Below the pieces are notes generated by a model, which saw only the letters and a program-made list of their open reading frames with translations, searched no databases and had not been told where the DNA came from. Shown piece by piece: positions 53,801 through 61,046 of a stretch of DNA of 64,000 bases (position 1 is its first letter; each line of letters starts with the position of its first letter). Source of the DNA: an uncultured Eubacterium sp. (GTDB lineage Bacteria > Bacillota > Clostridia > Lachnospirales > Lachnospiraceae); contig CAMWXD010000006.1 in assembly GCA_947178105.1 (NCBI GenBank), positions 37,318 to 101,317 on the forward strand, read 5' to 3'. The translations under genes and the position numbers were made by a program.

Positions 53801-54867
53801 GTCAGGTCTTTCACCTGGTCTCCCATGCCCATCTGTGAGATCCACTCCACAAATGCCGGAAGCTGCTCCGGGTTCGCCAGCGCATCATCGATATCTGTCG
53901 GGATCGTAACCCCTGCCAACTGCGCTGCCTGCGCCAGCGTCGTCTGCATTGCGCTAAGCGCACCGTTGATCTGGTTATATGTATCTACAACCTGGTTATC
54001 CTCATAAGCTTTTTTCTCCGCTTCCAGCCCCGCTTTCGAAGCCTGTAAGCTGGTCAGGTTCGCTTCATAAGCCGCCTTCGTCGCCTGTGCCTGGTCAAGC
54101 GCAAGGCTGGCTTCCGCCAACTGCTTCGACGTATCCGACTGTGCTTTTTTCAAATCCTCCTGCTTCTTTTCTAGCTCGCTTTTTGCATCGTCCAGCTTTT
54201 TTTTGCCGTCTTCAAGCTGCGCCGCAGCCTCCTCGATCTGGTCTTTTGCTTCCGCCAGCTTGTCATTCGTCTCTTCCAGTATCTTGTCGTTGACTTTGTC
54301 AATTTTGGACGCATTTAAACGCACTTCCACGGTTTTTTCCACACTGCCCACCGCAGAAACGCTCGCCACGCCGTCCTGGCGCTCAAAATATGGCCGGATC
54401 ACCTCCTCTGTAAAATCAGAGACTTCATAAATATCCTTTTCCTCATAACTGACCGTCGCATACATCGTCGCCATCATATCCATCGAAATCTCCAGCATAT
54501 TCGGCGTACCGCATGTCTCCGGCAGTTCAAGCTGGTTAAGCTGCGCGGTCACCTTGACCATCGCAGAGTCCATATTCGTGTCCTCTATAAATTCCAGCGT
54601 AATCATACTGTAATTTTCCGCGCTGACGCTCGTAATATTTTCCACACCGGTCACCGTACCGAGCGCCTGCTCCATCGGAGACGTCACTTCACTCTCCACC
54701 TTTTCCGGGCTTGCCCCCGGATCGGTCGTAATAATCATCAGATACGGCAGGCTCATGTCCGGCAGCAAATCGGTTTTCATACGCATCAGGCTGACGACGC
54801 CGATTACCATAACCGCAATGACCGCCACAAAAATTGTAAACGGCTTTTTTACGCAATATTTGGTCAT
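50884..54867 (-). CDS. RND family efflux transporter with coiled-coil insertion
   Basis: 1327 residues. AcrB/SwrC-type layout: first helix (VKKPFTIFVAVIAVMVIGVV), porter domain, helices 2-6 with NIMTLAGLGLAIGMLVDNSIVVIENIYR (the proton-relay Asp pair usual in RND is represented by VDNS), second half with VPEETEKEDAF and final helices (GFTILMGTVVNNGIVFVDYVNQ). Residues about 200-475 are a long insertion rich in KDQIEEAAAQLEDGKKKLDDA-type heptads on both arms, a helical hairpin not found in AcrB. Gram-positive cells lack an outer membrane, so the insertion may span the wall or bind a partner. Substrate unknown. Confidence 0.9.
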   Translation of the reverse strand: MTKYCVKKPFTIFVAVIAVMVIGVVSLMRMKTDLLPDMSLPYLMIITTDPGASPEKVESEVTSPMEQALGTVTGVENITSVSAENYSMITLEFIEDTNMDSAMVKVTAQLNQLELPETCGTPNMLEISMDMMATMYATVSYEEKDIYEVSDFTEEVIRPYFERQDGVASVSAVGSVEKTVEVRLNASKIDKVNDKILEETNDKLAEAKDQIEEAAAQLEDGKKKLDDAKSELEKKQEDLKKAQSDTSKQLAEASLALDQAQATKAAYEANLTSLQASKAGLEAEKKAYEDNQVVDTYNQINGALSAMQTTLAQAAQLAGVTIPTDIDDALANPEQLPAFVEWISQMGMGDQVKDLTIENLQQLSDIVTKRLPQIETGIANLNTQILAVEQAVKQVNRQMDQIDQKYKEADSGKFQAAVSMASGDAQMANGLAGIENSQKELDEAQKELKEAKKQYRQSRKAALDQANISSLANMDTLSQMITAQDFSMPAGYIRDQGNSENQWLIKVGEHYDSLENLEDMLLCKLPGVGNVRMSDVADITVIDNAGEAYAKINGEEGVLISIFKGSTASTSDVAKTCEEAIAKLQDDYEGLKVTPIMNQGDYITMFISSILQSMISGALLAVLVLILFFKDVKPTLVVAFSIPFSVLFAILIMYFSDISINIMTLAGLGLAIGMLVDNSIVVIENIYRIRNHGVSAPRSAVQGAKQVAGPIISSTLTTVCVFLPMIFTTGLVAELMVPFAMTISYALAASLIVALTVVPTAGSILLKKTKEKRYPLFEKVQRAYGKVLSFCLRFKIIPLVLAVLLLVICIREVMRMGITLLPEMTGEQISITVNVPEETEKEDAFALADQVMEAALSVDGIATVGAMDGSSTNSMLGAGAGGENFLNYSFAILLDEDIKDIHKIRAISKELEEAVADLDCEVSVSSSAMGDMTAMMGSGLSLNIYGDSVEKLLEISEDVQEIVAQVEGFENISNGQEDGAQEIHLIINKDRAMKRGLTVAQIYGTLASRLTTEKDSVTMSVGDTDMMVQIVDETELLNRENLLEMELEATETKEDGTTQTKTYVLGDFAELTYGKGLASISRENQSHYITVTADTMEGYNTTLLTRSLNKLLKEYAIADGYTIEIGGESDQVNDMVTQMGQLMALGFLLIYLVMVAQFQSLLSPFIVLFTIPLAFTGGLLGLLAFGEQLSLMSLLGFTILMGTVVNNGIVFVDYVNQLRIGGMGRREALIATGKTRMRPILMTALTTILSMSMMIFSNQAGNSMGRGMAIVVVGGLLYATLMTLFIIPVMYDIFYRKQPHQVDIGEDDLDEILDEAQEYMRENEFGL

Positions 54868-54898
54868 TTTCCACTCTCCTATCCTACTGTACTATCTT

Positions 54899-55627
54899 TC
54901 ACCGTTTCTCATTCGCCCGGTTTTCTGCAATATACGCCTCAAACCGCTTTGCAGAATAGTTCAAAATCAGTTCCTTCGGAAAGCCCGCCTCTTCCACAAC
55001 AGGCATCGAATGGTCTGTATTGGCAATGTCCGTCATAAAATGCGCGTCGCTGTTCATAATGACAGGCACCTCATACTTCTCGCACAGCTTTAAAATCGTT
55101 GTGATATTTTCCTTCACATGTTTGCGTGACGGCGAACGCAGAGAATTATTATTGATCTCCAACAGCGTATGGTATTCCTTCGACGCCCGCACAAGCTGCT
55201 CATAATCCAGCGGGCAGTCGCTGTCGTCGGGATGCCCAATCACATCGATCTTCGGGTTTTTCATCGCGCCAAGCACCGCCGCCGTATTCTGCTCTATCGT
55301 GCCAAGCGGATACAGATTGCCGTGAATGCTTGCAATCCGCAGGTCTGTCCTGTCAATGATCCAGTCCGGCAAATCCACCGTCCCTTCATAATCCATAATA
55401 TTCAGCTCCGCGCCAAGCATCAGCCGGACTCCAAACATCTCCCTCGGCACGACCCGCAGATTAACAAAATACAAATCGCCGCAGGTTCCCGGCATATTGT
55501 GTGTATGCTCCGTAATCCCAAGCAGCTTAAGCCCCCGCATGGAAGCTTCCTTTGCCATCTCTGTAAGCGTCCCATAGGCATGGCCGCTCGCTATCGTATG
55601 TGTATGCACATCCAGTTCAAAATCCAT
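54899..55627 (-). CDS. PHP domain phosphoesterase (YcdX-like)
   Basis: 242 residues. PHP metal-binding motifs: DVHTHTIASGHAYG, GITEHTHNMPG, GAELNIMD, ASIHG, VIGHPDD, and the last NSDAHF. Resembles YcdX, a trinuclear-zinc phosphatase or hydrolase. Cytosolic. Only 31 bp upstream of the RND pump gene, so they are co-transcribed, with no obvious functional link. Confidence 0.9.
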   Translation of the reverse strand: MDFELDVHTHTIASGHAYGTLTEMAKEASMRGLKLLGITEHTHNMPGTCGDLYFVNLRVVPREMFGVRLMLGAELNIMDYEGTVDLPDWIIDRTDLRIASIHGNLYPLGTIEQNTAAVLGAMKNPKIDVIGHPDDSDCPLDYEQLVRASKEYHTLLEINNNSLRSPSRKHVKENITTILKLCEKYEVPVIMNSDAHFMTDIANTDHSMPVVEEAGFPKELILNYSAKRFEAYIAENRANEKR

Positions 55628-55760
55628 TGTCTCATCCTCTTTTTCTCAGATTTTTTCACGTTTCATCCAGTCAGATATCTTTAATAATATAACGCATTTT
55701 TTTTCATACGTCTATTTTTTTCCGTGGATTTTATAAAATATTAAGATAATCGCAATGTGG

Positions 55761-55812
55761 CGCAAAAAAGCACTATGGACTGCATTTTAGCAATCTATAG
55801 TGCTTTTGCGCA
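55761..55812. terminator. Bidirectional terminator
   Basis: GCGCAAAA.AGCACTAT.GA.TGC and its complementary arm form a very long stem around ATTTTA. Located between mazF and the PHP gene. Confidence 0.85.
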
Positions 55813-55872
55813 TAAATAATTCCTTCTATAATATAATCAGGTTTATCATATCTCGACAACCACCATAACCTA

Positions 55873-56199
55873 TCAGAAAAATGCTTTAACATATGCCAAT
55901 GTCTTTTCCATTAAATCTTCTGGCATCTTTTCCACAAACTGAATATTTCTGCTAATTACATCCAAACACTTCATATGTTCGGTCAATATTACACCTGTTG
56001 TTTTTGTTCTATTGTCCAAAGAAATATGCAGTGGAAATTGATTACTTGTATTCGTGATTGGGCACACCACAGCAAATTTAGTCTTCGCAAAAAACTGTTC
56101 ATTGCTGATAACTACGCCAGGTCTTCTTCCTGCTTGCTCATGACCGGATTGCGGGCTAAAATCCAAAAATACTATATCACCTTGCTTTGGATTATACAT
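55873..56199 (-). CDS. mazF: MazF/PemK-type endoribonuclease toxin
   Basis: 108 residues from ATG 56199, one base overlap with the antitoxin stop (TAATG). MazF features: KQGDIVFLDFSPQSGHEQAGRRPGVVISN, FAVVCPITN, FPLHISL, GVILTEHMKCLD. Cleaves mRNA at short sequence-specific sites when freed of its antitoxin. AAGGAAG lies upstream. Confidence 0.93.
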   Translation of the reverse strand: MYNPKQGDIVFLDFSPQSGHEQAGRRPGVVISNEQFFAKTKFAVVCPITNTSNQFPLHISLDNRTKTTGVILTEHMKCLDVISRNIQFVEKMPEDLMEKTLAYVKAFF

Positions 56200-56444
56200 T
56201 ACCACACTTCCTTTCCACTAGGAGAACCCCAGTCAAATTCTTCAGCTACATATGCTCCGTCATAATCTTTAAAAATATCTTCTAATGTAAGTTCTTTTCC
56301 CTTCTTAACTTTTGTAATTACAATATTATCATCAACCCTGTTAAGTTCCACAAGATCGTTTTCCATCATTCCTAATGCATCAAGAAACGCCTTGGGTATT
56401 CTGATCCCCTGTGAATTCCCCCACTTCTGAATGGTTGCCTGCAT
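56199..56444 (-). CDS. mazE: MazE/AbrB-type antitoxin
   Basis: 81 residues. AbrB/MazE swapped-hairpin N-terminus: MQATIQKWGNSQGIRIPKAFLDALGM, then an acidic C-terminal tail (FKDYDGAYVAEEFDWG) that would wrap the toxin. RBS GGAAGGAG. A palindrome at 56472-56489 upstream is a likely operator for autoregulation. Confidence 0.93.
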   Translation of the reverse strand: MQATIQKWGNSQGIRIPKAFLDALGMMENDLVELNRVDDNIVITKVKKGKELTLEDIFKDYDGAYVAEEFDWGSPSGKEVW

Positions 56445-56471
56445 AAAATCATCTCCTTCCTTATCGTTTTA

Positions 56472-56489
56472 TATATACAATAGTATATA
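56472..56489. promoter_or_regulatory. mazEF operator-like palindrome
   Basis: TATATAC-AATA-GTATATA about 28 bp upstream of mazE, typical of an autoregulatory MazE site. Confidence 0.55.
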
Positions 56490-56555
56490 CAATAATCCTT
56501 GCCATGATCATATTTGATACAATACGTACTAGATGATCAATGTTTGCCACCTTTT

Positions 56556-57461
56556 TTACAGCTCATATGGCGTGCTCTGATACACATAATAATTCAGCCA
56601 GTTTGAAATCAAAAGCTGTCCTGTAGACCGCCAGTTTACAACCGGCGCCTTTGCCGGGTCATCGTCTGGAAAATAATTGACCGGAGGCAGAGGATTCAAG
56701 CCCTTGTCCACATCCCGTTCATACTCCAGTTTCAGTGTATCTGAATCGTATTCCGGATGACAGGTAATAAAAAACTGGCGGCTGTCTGTGCTTTTTGCAA
56801 TGGCAACCCCGGCTTCCCCGGATACTGCCATAATTTCCAGCTCCGGCACTGCTTCGATCTGCTGTGCCGTAATCTCTGTCGCCCTCGAATGCGGCGCATA
56901 AAACACATCGTCAAACCCGCGGAACAGCGGCGAATTCTTCTTTACGACCTGGTGGGAATAAATACCCGACAGCTTCGGCACCCGGTCGCGCTTTTTGATC
57001 CCGTAATGATAATATAGCCCCGCAAAAGAGCCCCAGCAGGAATGCAGCGTACAATGGACATGCGTCTTTGTCCACTCCATAATCTGCTTTAATTCTTCCC
57101 AATAATCGACTTCTTCAAATGCCACAAAATCCAAAGGCGCCCCGGTAATAATCATCCCGTCATACTTTTGGTCTTTGATCTGCTCAAACACTTCATAAAA
57201 TGTATTCAGGTGCGTCTGATCGACATGCGTAGATACATGGGTCGCCATATGCAAAAATTCCACTTCAACCTGTAACGGAGAATTGGACAGCTTGCGCAGA
57301 AACTGCGTTTCCGTCACAATCTTCGTCGGCATCAGATTCAGCATTAATACGTTCAGCGGCCGGATATCCTGGTGCATCGCACGATACTCCGTCATGACAA
57401 ATATATTTTCATTTTCCAAAATCTCACGCGCTGGCAGCGCATCCTGAATCTTAATCGGCAT
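56556..57461 (-). CDS. metA: Homoserine O-acyltransferase (MetA type)
   Basis: 301 residues, standard MetA length. Catalytic Cys142 (CTLHSCWGS), His235 and Glu237 (TCHPEYD) are in place. Residue 111, which in characterised MetA decides acyl donor (Gly for succinyl-CoA, Glu for acetyl-CoA), is Asp here (TGAPLDFVAFEE). The acid side chain suggests acetyl-CoA use, but Asp is not one of the two usual residues. First committed step of methionine synthesis from homoserine. RBS AGGAGAGATGATTT. No SAM riboswitch seen upstream. Confidence 0.93.
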   Translation of the reverse strand: MPIKIQDALPAREILENENIFVMTEYRAMHQDIRPLNVLMLNLMPTKIVTETQFLRKLSNSPLQVEVEFLHMATHVSTHVDQTHLNTFYEVFEQIKDQKYDGMIITGAPLDFVAFEEVDYWEELKQIMEWTKTHVHCTLHSCWGSFAGLYYHYGIKKRDRVPKLSGIYSHQVVKKNSPLFRGFDDVFYAPHSRATEITAQQIEAVPELEIMAVSGEAGVAIAKSTDSRQFFITCHPEYDSDTLKLEYERDVDKGLNPLPPVNYFPDDDPAKAPVVNWRSTGQLLISNWLNYYVYQSTPYEL

Positions 57462-57670
57462 AAATCATCTCTCCTATTCTTCTATTGTGCATACAGCCCC
57501 TTCTTTCTTCTTTCCAAACATGCATCCAATGTAGTATCCGGGCTGCTGCTTTTTATATTTTCTTATCATACCATACATCCTGCGGGGACTCAATCTAATT
57601 TTTTGAATCATGTTTTTTTGCCGCTGGAAAAAATTGTCTGGAACAAATTTCAAATTTTGATATTTTTTAC

Positions 57671-57699
57671 TTGAAATTTAAAATGAGATGCGTTATAAT
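57671..57699 (+). promoter_or_regulatory. tRNA-Gly promoter
   Basis: TTGAAA (57671-57676), 17-bp spacer, TATAAT (57694-57699). Confidence 0.8.
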
Positions 57700-57734
57700 A
57701 TATCTATCGGTGCTAAACAAATATAAAATGTTTT

Positions 57735-57805
57735 GCAGGTATCGTATATCGGTAGTACACCAGCTTCCCAAGCTGGTAGGGTGGGTTCGACTCCCATTAC
57801 CTGCT
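57735..57805 (+). tRNA. tRNA-Gly (anticodon CCC)
   Basis: GCAGGTA/TACCTGC acceptor, CCAGC-TTCCCAA-GCTGG anticodon arm (CCC), T-arm GTGGGTTCGACTCCCAT. CCA is not encoded. Opposite strand to the other four tRNAs nearby. Confidence 0.95.
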
Positions 57806-57822
57806 TTGACATGAAACTCAGT

Positions 57823-57862
57823 AAAATCCCGCAGTCCAACCACAAACTCCTGCGGGATTTTG
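57823..57862 (+). terminator. Terminator after tRNA-Gly
   Basis: AAAATCCCGCAG pairs with CTGCGGGATTTT. Confidence 0.85.
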
Positions 57863-57943
57863 CTTTGCCCTTTTTTCTCACTAACCACACATTTAAAAAT
57901 CGTTCTATCAGCCTTAACCCAGTGGATTGAATATCTTACAGAC

Positions 57944-57982
57944 AAAAAACAGGCTGGATTTTGTAATCCAAAATCCAGCCTG
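57944..57982 (-). terminator. Terminator of the minus-strand tRNA cluster
   Basis: CAGGCTGGATTTT and its complement form the stem (57950-57982), followed on the minus strand by TTTTTTG. Confidence 0.88.
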
Positions 57983-57995
57983 CATATTTGTTTAA

Positions 57996-58068
57996 TGAGA
58001 CACGGGGGATTCGAACCCCCGACAACTTGATTAAAAGTCAAGTGCTCTACCAACTGAGCTAGTATCCC
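57996..58068 (-). tRNA. tRNA-Lys (anticodon UUU)
   Basis: Anticodon arm CTTGA-CTTTTAA-TCAAG (TTT), D-arm AGCTCAGTTGGTAGAGC, T-arm GGGGGTTCGAATCCCCC, acceptor GGGATAC/GTGTCTC. Last gene of the four-tRNA transcript. Confidence 0.95.
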
Positions 58069-58089
58069 TTACATAATAAAATTCCGAAA

Positions 58090-58161
58090 CTGGGCTAACC
58101 AGATTCGAACTGGTGAATGCAGGAGTCAAAGTCCTGTGCCTTACCGCTTGGCGATAGCCCA
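58090..58161 (-). tRNA. tRNA-Gln (anticodon UUG)
   Basis: Acceptor TGGGCTA/TAGCCCA, anticodon arm CAGGA-CTTTGAC-TCCTG (TTG), T-arm ACCAGTTCGAATCTGGT. Confidence 0.95.
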
Positions 58162-58194
58162 AAAAACTTGTACCTCTGCCGCCGCAAAAGTGAA

Positions 58195-58269
58195 GGTGGA
58201 TACAGGGATTCGAACCCTGGGCCTCCAGAGCCACAATCTGGCGCGCTAACCAACTGCGCTATACCCACC
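58195..58269 (-). tRNA. tRNA-His (anticodon GUG)
   Basis: Acceptor with the encoded extra 5' G (GGTGGGTA/TATCCACC), anticodon loop TTGTGGC (GTG), T-arm CAGGGTTCGAATCCCTG. Confidence 0.95.
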
Positions 58270-58273
58270 ATAA

Positions 58274-58347
<74 letters not shown>

Positions 58348-58405
58348 AAACTAAAATCCAAACTCGCCGCCAGCTCCTGACTCCTGACGGACAACTTACT
58401 TTGAT

Positions 58406-58434
58406 ATATTAACACCTGACTCTGGTTTTGTCAA
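58406..58434 (-). promoter_or_regulatory. Promoter of the minus-strand tRNA cluster
   Basis: TTGACA (58429-58434), 17-bp spacer, TAATAT (58406-58411). Confidence 0.85.
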
Positions 58435-58507
58435 CAAGAAATTTCGTCAAAACAAAATAATTTTGAGTTGCCATCTTAAAAACAGATATCATGCAAACCT
58501 GCTTCTT

Positions 58508-58876
58508 TTAGCTTCTGGCATTTAACAGCTTATTGAGTTTTTTGTCAAATGTTTTTATTTCATACCCTTTTACTCTATTATAAGCATATAAAATACAATC
58601 TGGAAAATCTAGGCTACTTTCTGCGTAAGTTTCTATTCCAAGCTTCAAGACCTCCATCTCTGCCGCATGGACTTCTCCGAGGAACCCAAGCAGGCTTTCT
58701 GCAATTTCTTTCCGATTAACGGAATACACCCCTTTTAAGACATAAGCTGCTTCGGCAATAATTTCTATGCCTACCAGAACATCTCCTTTTTTTATAATGG
58801 ACTCTGCCTCTGACGCCATTTGTTCATTATCATTCAGTAGATACCTTAAAATCATATTTGTATCAAGCATCACCAT
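58508..58876 (-). CDS. PIN-domain ribonuclease toxin (VapC-like)
   Basis: 122 residues from ATG 58876. PIN-domain acids: Asp in MLDTNMILRYLL, Glu in GIEIIAEAAYVLKGVY, Asp pair in SSLDFPDCILYAYNRVKG and KTFDKKL. These toxins cut specific RNAs. Overlaps the end of the upstream antitoxin gene by 14 bp; a TTG start 9 bp earlier is possible. Confidence 0.9.
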   Translation of the reverse strand: MVMLDTNMILRYLLNDNEQMASEAESIIKKGDVLVGIEIIAEAAYVLKGVYSVNRKEIAESLLGFLGEVHAAEMEVLKLGIETYAESSLDFPDCILYAYNRVKGYEIKTFDKKLNKLLNARS

Positions 58877-59102
58877 ATTTGTCAATTACCGCCTTTTCCC
58901 AAGCCATTTTTTCTTGTTCCCACAATACCGGGTTTGCATATTTTGACAAAACCCCCCTTGCCGATTTCCGCTTTTCCTTTACAGATGTTTCACTCATAAA
59001 TTCATCCAGTACTGTAATAATCAGCTTCTGGTTTTTCTTTGCCGGAAATTCTCCTAACGGCTGAATCATTTTCCCATCATAATACCCTTGCAGTGCCAGC
59101 AT
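58863..59102 (-). CDS. Antitoxin paired with PIN-domain toxin
   Basis: 79 residues. N-terminal half (GYYDGKMIQPLGEFPAKKNQKLIITVLDEF) is a short beta-type domain seen in antitoxins of PIN pairs; the C-terminal part (SARGVLSKYANPVLWEQEKMAWEKAV) is helical and likely blocks the toxin. RBS AAAGGGG 7 bp upstream. Order and overlap fit a type II module. Confidence 0.82.
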   Translation of the reverse strand: MLALQGYYDGKMIQPLGEFPAKKNQKLIITVLDEFMSETSVKEKRKSARGVLSKYANPVLWEQEKMAWEKAVIDKYGDA

Positions 59103-59339
59103 GTTAACGCCCCTTTCAATATATCCTGTTATCTACAGTTTCATTATAATAAAAAGAGTATTCTTTATCAACCAATATTTACGCGAAACTGAAATAAAAT
59201 CATGGGAAAGCCGTTTCAGCTTTCCCCGATCTCTTTCATGTTTGTTTGTGTCCCATTCGACAGTCAATCCGTTTACTTCTTTTATCACAAAATTTCCCCT
59301 CATTTTGGCTTTTATTATATTCTACCATCCGGCAGCGAT
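59103..59339. other. Intergenic stretch without recognised features
   Basis: Mixed AT-rich sequence; the plus-strand reading frame that leads into the fragment at 59340 is open but its upstream part (hydrophobic, aromatic-rich) does not look like protein. Confidence 0.4.
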
Positions 59340-59429
59340 ATGGTTGAGCTTGCAAGGCAGGTCTTAGGGAAACCGGAAGCCATGACCGATGAGGAATTTG
59401 CAGGGGTAGTACTGGAAGCAGCAGAGTGA
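59340..59429 (+). pseudogene. 3' fragment of an unknown gene
   Basis: The last 29 codons read VELARQVLGKPEAMTDEEFA-GVVLEAAE then stop, well-formed acidic helical protein with no RBS before the first ATG and no continuing upstream homology visible. It looks like the tail of a gene truncated by rearrangement. Family unknown. Confidence 0.35.
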
Positions 59430-59546
59430 ATAACGCAAATCTTTTATAGCATTATTCGACATAACGTACTATAATTCTCTTAGTCAGATTAGAGCAGGTA
59501 GGGGTAGCCTGCGGTTGTCCTTTCTGGAAACGGAAAGGAGGTCGGT

Positions 59547-59630
59547 ATGAATACATTAGAAGTGCTTACGTTGGTGCTGGTGATTTTTGCAGCCTTGACA
59601 TACATAGACAATAAACACAACCGCAAGTAA
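59547..59630 (+). CDS. Holin-like small toxin (type I TA candidate)
   Basis: 27 residues: MNTLEVLTLVLVIFAALTYI followed by a basic tail (DNKHNRK). One membrane helix and a charged end match the putative holin-like toxin family of Firmicutes. Very strong RBS GGAAAGGAGG 6 bp before the ATG and a TATAAT (59470-59475) about 70 bp upstream, then a terminator hairpin just after the stop. Type I toxins of this sort are normally silenced by an antisense RNA; none is proved here. Confidence 0.75.
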   Translation: MNTLEVLTLVLVIFAALTYIDNKHNRK

Positions 59631-59634
59631 CGGA

Positions 59635-59672
59635 AAAGGCTATCTTCTACTGCAATAGAGGATAGCCTTGTA
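59635..59672 (+). terminator. Hairpin after holin-like toxin
   Basis: AAGGCTATC (59637-59645 area) pairs with GATAGCCTT; could also act on an antisense transcript from the other strand. Confidence 0.65.
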
Positions 59673-59818
59673 ATCCGTAATTTTTACGCTTTATAAGTTT
59701 CCGATTGTACAACCGTCGGACGTGCAAATATCCTTCGGCTTCTATGATGATTATAAACCAACACTGCGGATTTTGCAAGAGGGTTTAGGAAATGGGGGTG
59801 CTTCGGCACTCCTATTTT

Positions 59819-59914
59819 GTTACTTTTCACACCCCAGCCAAAAAACGGCTGTGCTGTGAAAAGTAACGGCATCCAGTCCATTGAAAATTCGCCTTTGGCG
59901 AAGGACTGGATGCC
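59819..59914. repeat. Nested inverted repeats
   Basis: GGCATCCAGTCC (59868-59879) and GGACTGGATGCC (59903-59914) are perfect inverted copies enclosing TTCGCC-TTT-GGCGAA. Just before, TTACTTTTCACA...CAGCC and GGCTG...TGTGAAAAGTAA form another arm pair (59819-59866), and GTGTGAAAAGTAA recurs at about 59971-59983. They lie between the holin-like toxin and a relaxase tail, so may belong to a mobilisable element. Confidence 0.6.
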
Positions 59915-60001
59915 TTCTAGGCTGAATTTACACGTTCTCACGACCTTTGCAGCGGAGTGCAAAGGTCTGGGTGTGAAAAGTAACCCTATTTTTACAGGAT
60001 A

Positions 60002-60243
60002 TTACCGGGCAGGGTTATTGTCTCGGTCTGGCTGTTCCTGTGCGTTTTTTGGCGGTTCTGTGCGCCCTAAATATTGGTTCAGGTTCTCCAGTTTCCGGTT
60101 CAGCGATTTCAGCTCTTTGTCACAGTTTTTGTAAGTGGCGGTCAGTTCCTTCTTCTGTGCGGTCAGCTCCTGATATTCTGCGGGGATAGTTATAATCTCA
60201 TCTCTTCTGTATTTTAATATCAAAGCAAACGCCTTTTTACTTA
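60002..60243 (-). pseudogene. C-terminal fragment of a relaxase/mobilisation protein
   Basis: About 79 codons: KKAFALILKYRRDEIITIPAE, then ELTAQKKELTATYKNCDKELKSL and LENLNQYLGRTEPPKNAQEQ. This coiled-coil tail with NQYLGR is typical of the C-terminal end of relaxases of Firmicute integrative elements. The nuclease domain is absent. The fragment begins right at the stop codon of the GLUG-like gene, in the same frame, marking a junction. Confidence 0.6.
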
Positions 60244-60759
60244 TTTATTATATACGTGATTATCATAGATTCTGCAATCTTTTGCCAGTGCACATACAGC
60301 ATCTTTCTTGCATTCTCCGTCAGTACCTGCGCGATCTATATCCACATCTCTCAAAATAATATTATAAAGATGTGCGTCTTTCGCATATCCAAACAGTCCA
60401 ACCAGTTCTGCATGGGAATCAGCCATTGTAAGTCCATTTATTTCGTACCCATTCCCGTTATAGCTGCCTGTAAAAGGCTGCTCCATTGTTCCTATGGGCT
60501 GCCACTCTTTTGAAGATAATTGGATATCAGCCTGCTGCATATAATTTTTGTCCCATCCAAACTGCCCTGCTGCAACCGCCCTTAACTGTTCTTCCGAAAA
60601 TACAAGGTAATATGTTTTTCCCCGAAAGGTCAAAGTTTCCATTTCAACCGTTTCCTCACTGAAAGCTTTTGCATTTGGCTCAGCCGCTTTCTTTATACCT
60701 GGCGAGCCAGAAATCATCAATGTCATCATAATAGCGAAGATTGAAAATACGCTCTTCAT
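60241..60759 (-). CDS. Secreted GLUG-motif protein, possibly truncated
   Basis: 172 residues from ATG 60759 (GGAGGGTGAACTTA upstream). Signal peptide about 1-20 (KSVFSIFAIMMTLMISGSPG). After LTFRGKTYYLVFSEEQLRAVAAG come beta-helix-type segments: QADIQLSSKEWQPIGTMEQP, FTGSYNGNGYEINGLTMAD, ELVGLFGYAKDAHLYNIILR. GLUG proteins are normally longer, and the gene ends exactly where the relaxase fragment begins, so the 3' end was probably lost to the rearrangement. Confidence 0.72.
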   Translation of the reverse strand: MKSVFSIFAIMMTLMISGSPGIKKAAEPNAKAFSEETVEMETLTFRGKTYYLVFSEEQLRAVAAGQFGWDKNYMQQADIQLSSKEWQPIGTMEQPFTGSYNGNGYEINGLTMADSHAELVGLFGYAKDAHLYNIILRDVDIDRAGTDGECKKDAVCALAKDCRIYDNHVYNK

Positions 60760-61046
60760 TAAGTTCACCCTCCATTTCACACAATCTTAAAAGTAAAAAT
60801 CTGCAAGATAAGACATCTAAACGAACTTTTTACTTGTTTTTAATTATATACTATAAAGTTATTCATTTTTTCAATTTGGTAAATTTATGGTGATTTTTGG
60901 CAAAAATAAAAACTTCGTTTTTTGAATCCACTAAAAATATTGATTATAAAAAGCAAAAAAACATACACGAGAGAATCTTCTCCGCTTTTTGAAAAGTCCT
61001 TATATATAAAGTTTTGTTATAGCAAAAATCAGCAGCATTACAAAGC
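60760..61046. other. AT-rich intergenic region
   Basis: No gene, RNA or convincing terminator seen; long A/T runs between the GLUG-like gene and the broken regulator. Confidence 0.4.

Noticed and set aside
57462..57670. SAM riboswitch before metA
   Set aside because: No S-box core pattern is visible on the minus strand between metA and the tRNA-Gly promoter.
59684..59962. 92-codon minus-strand frame
   Set aside because: It runs through the inverted repeats, so the frame is a by-product of the palindromes; no RBS or family.
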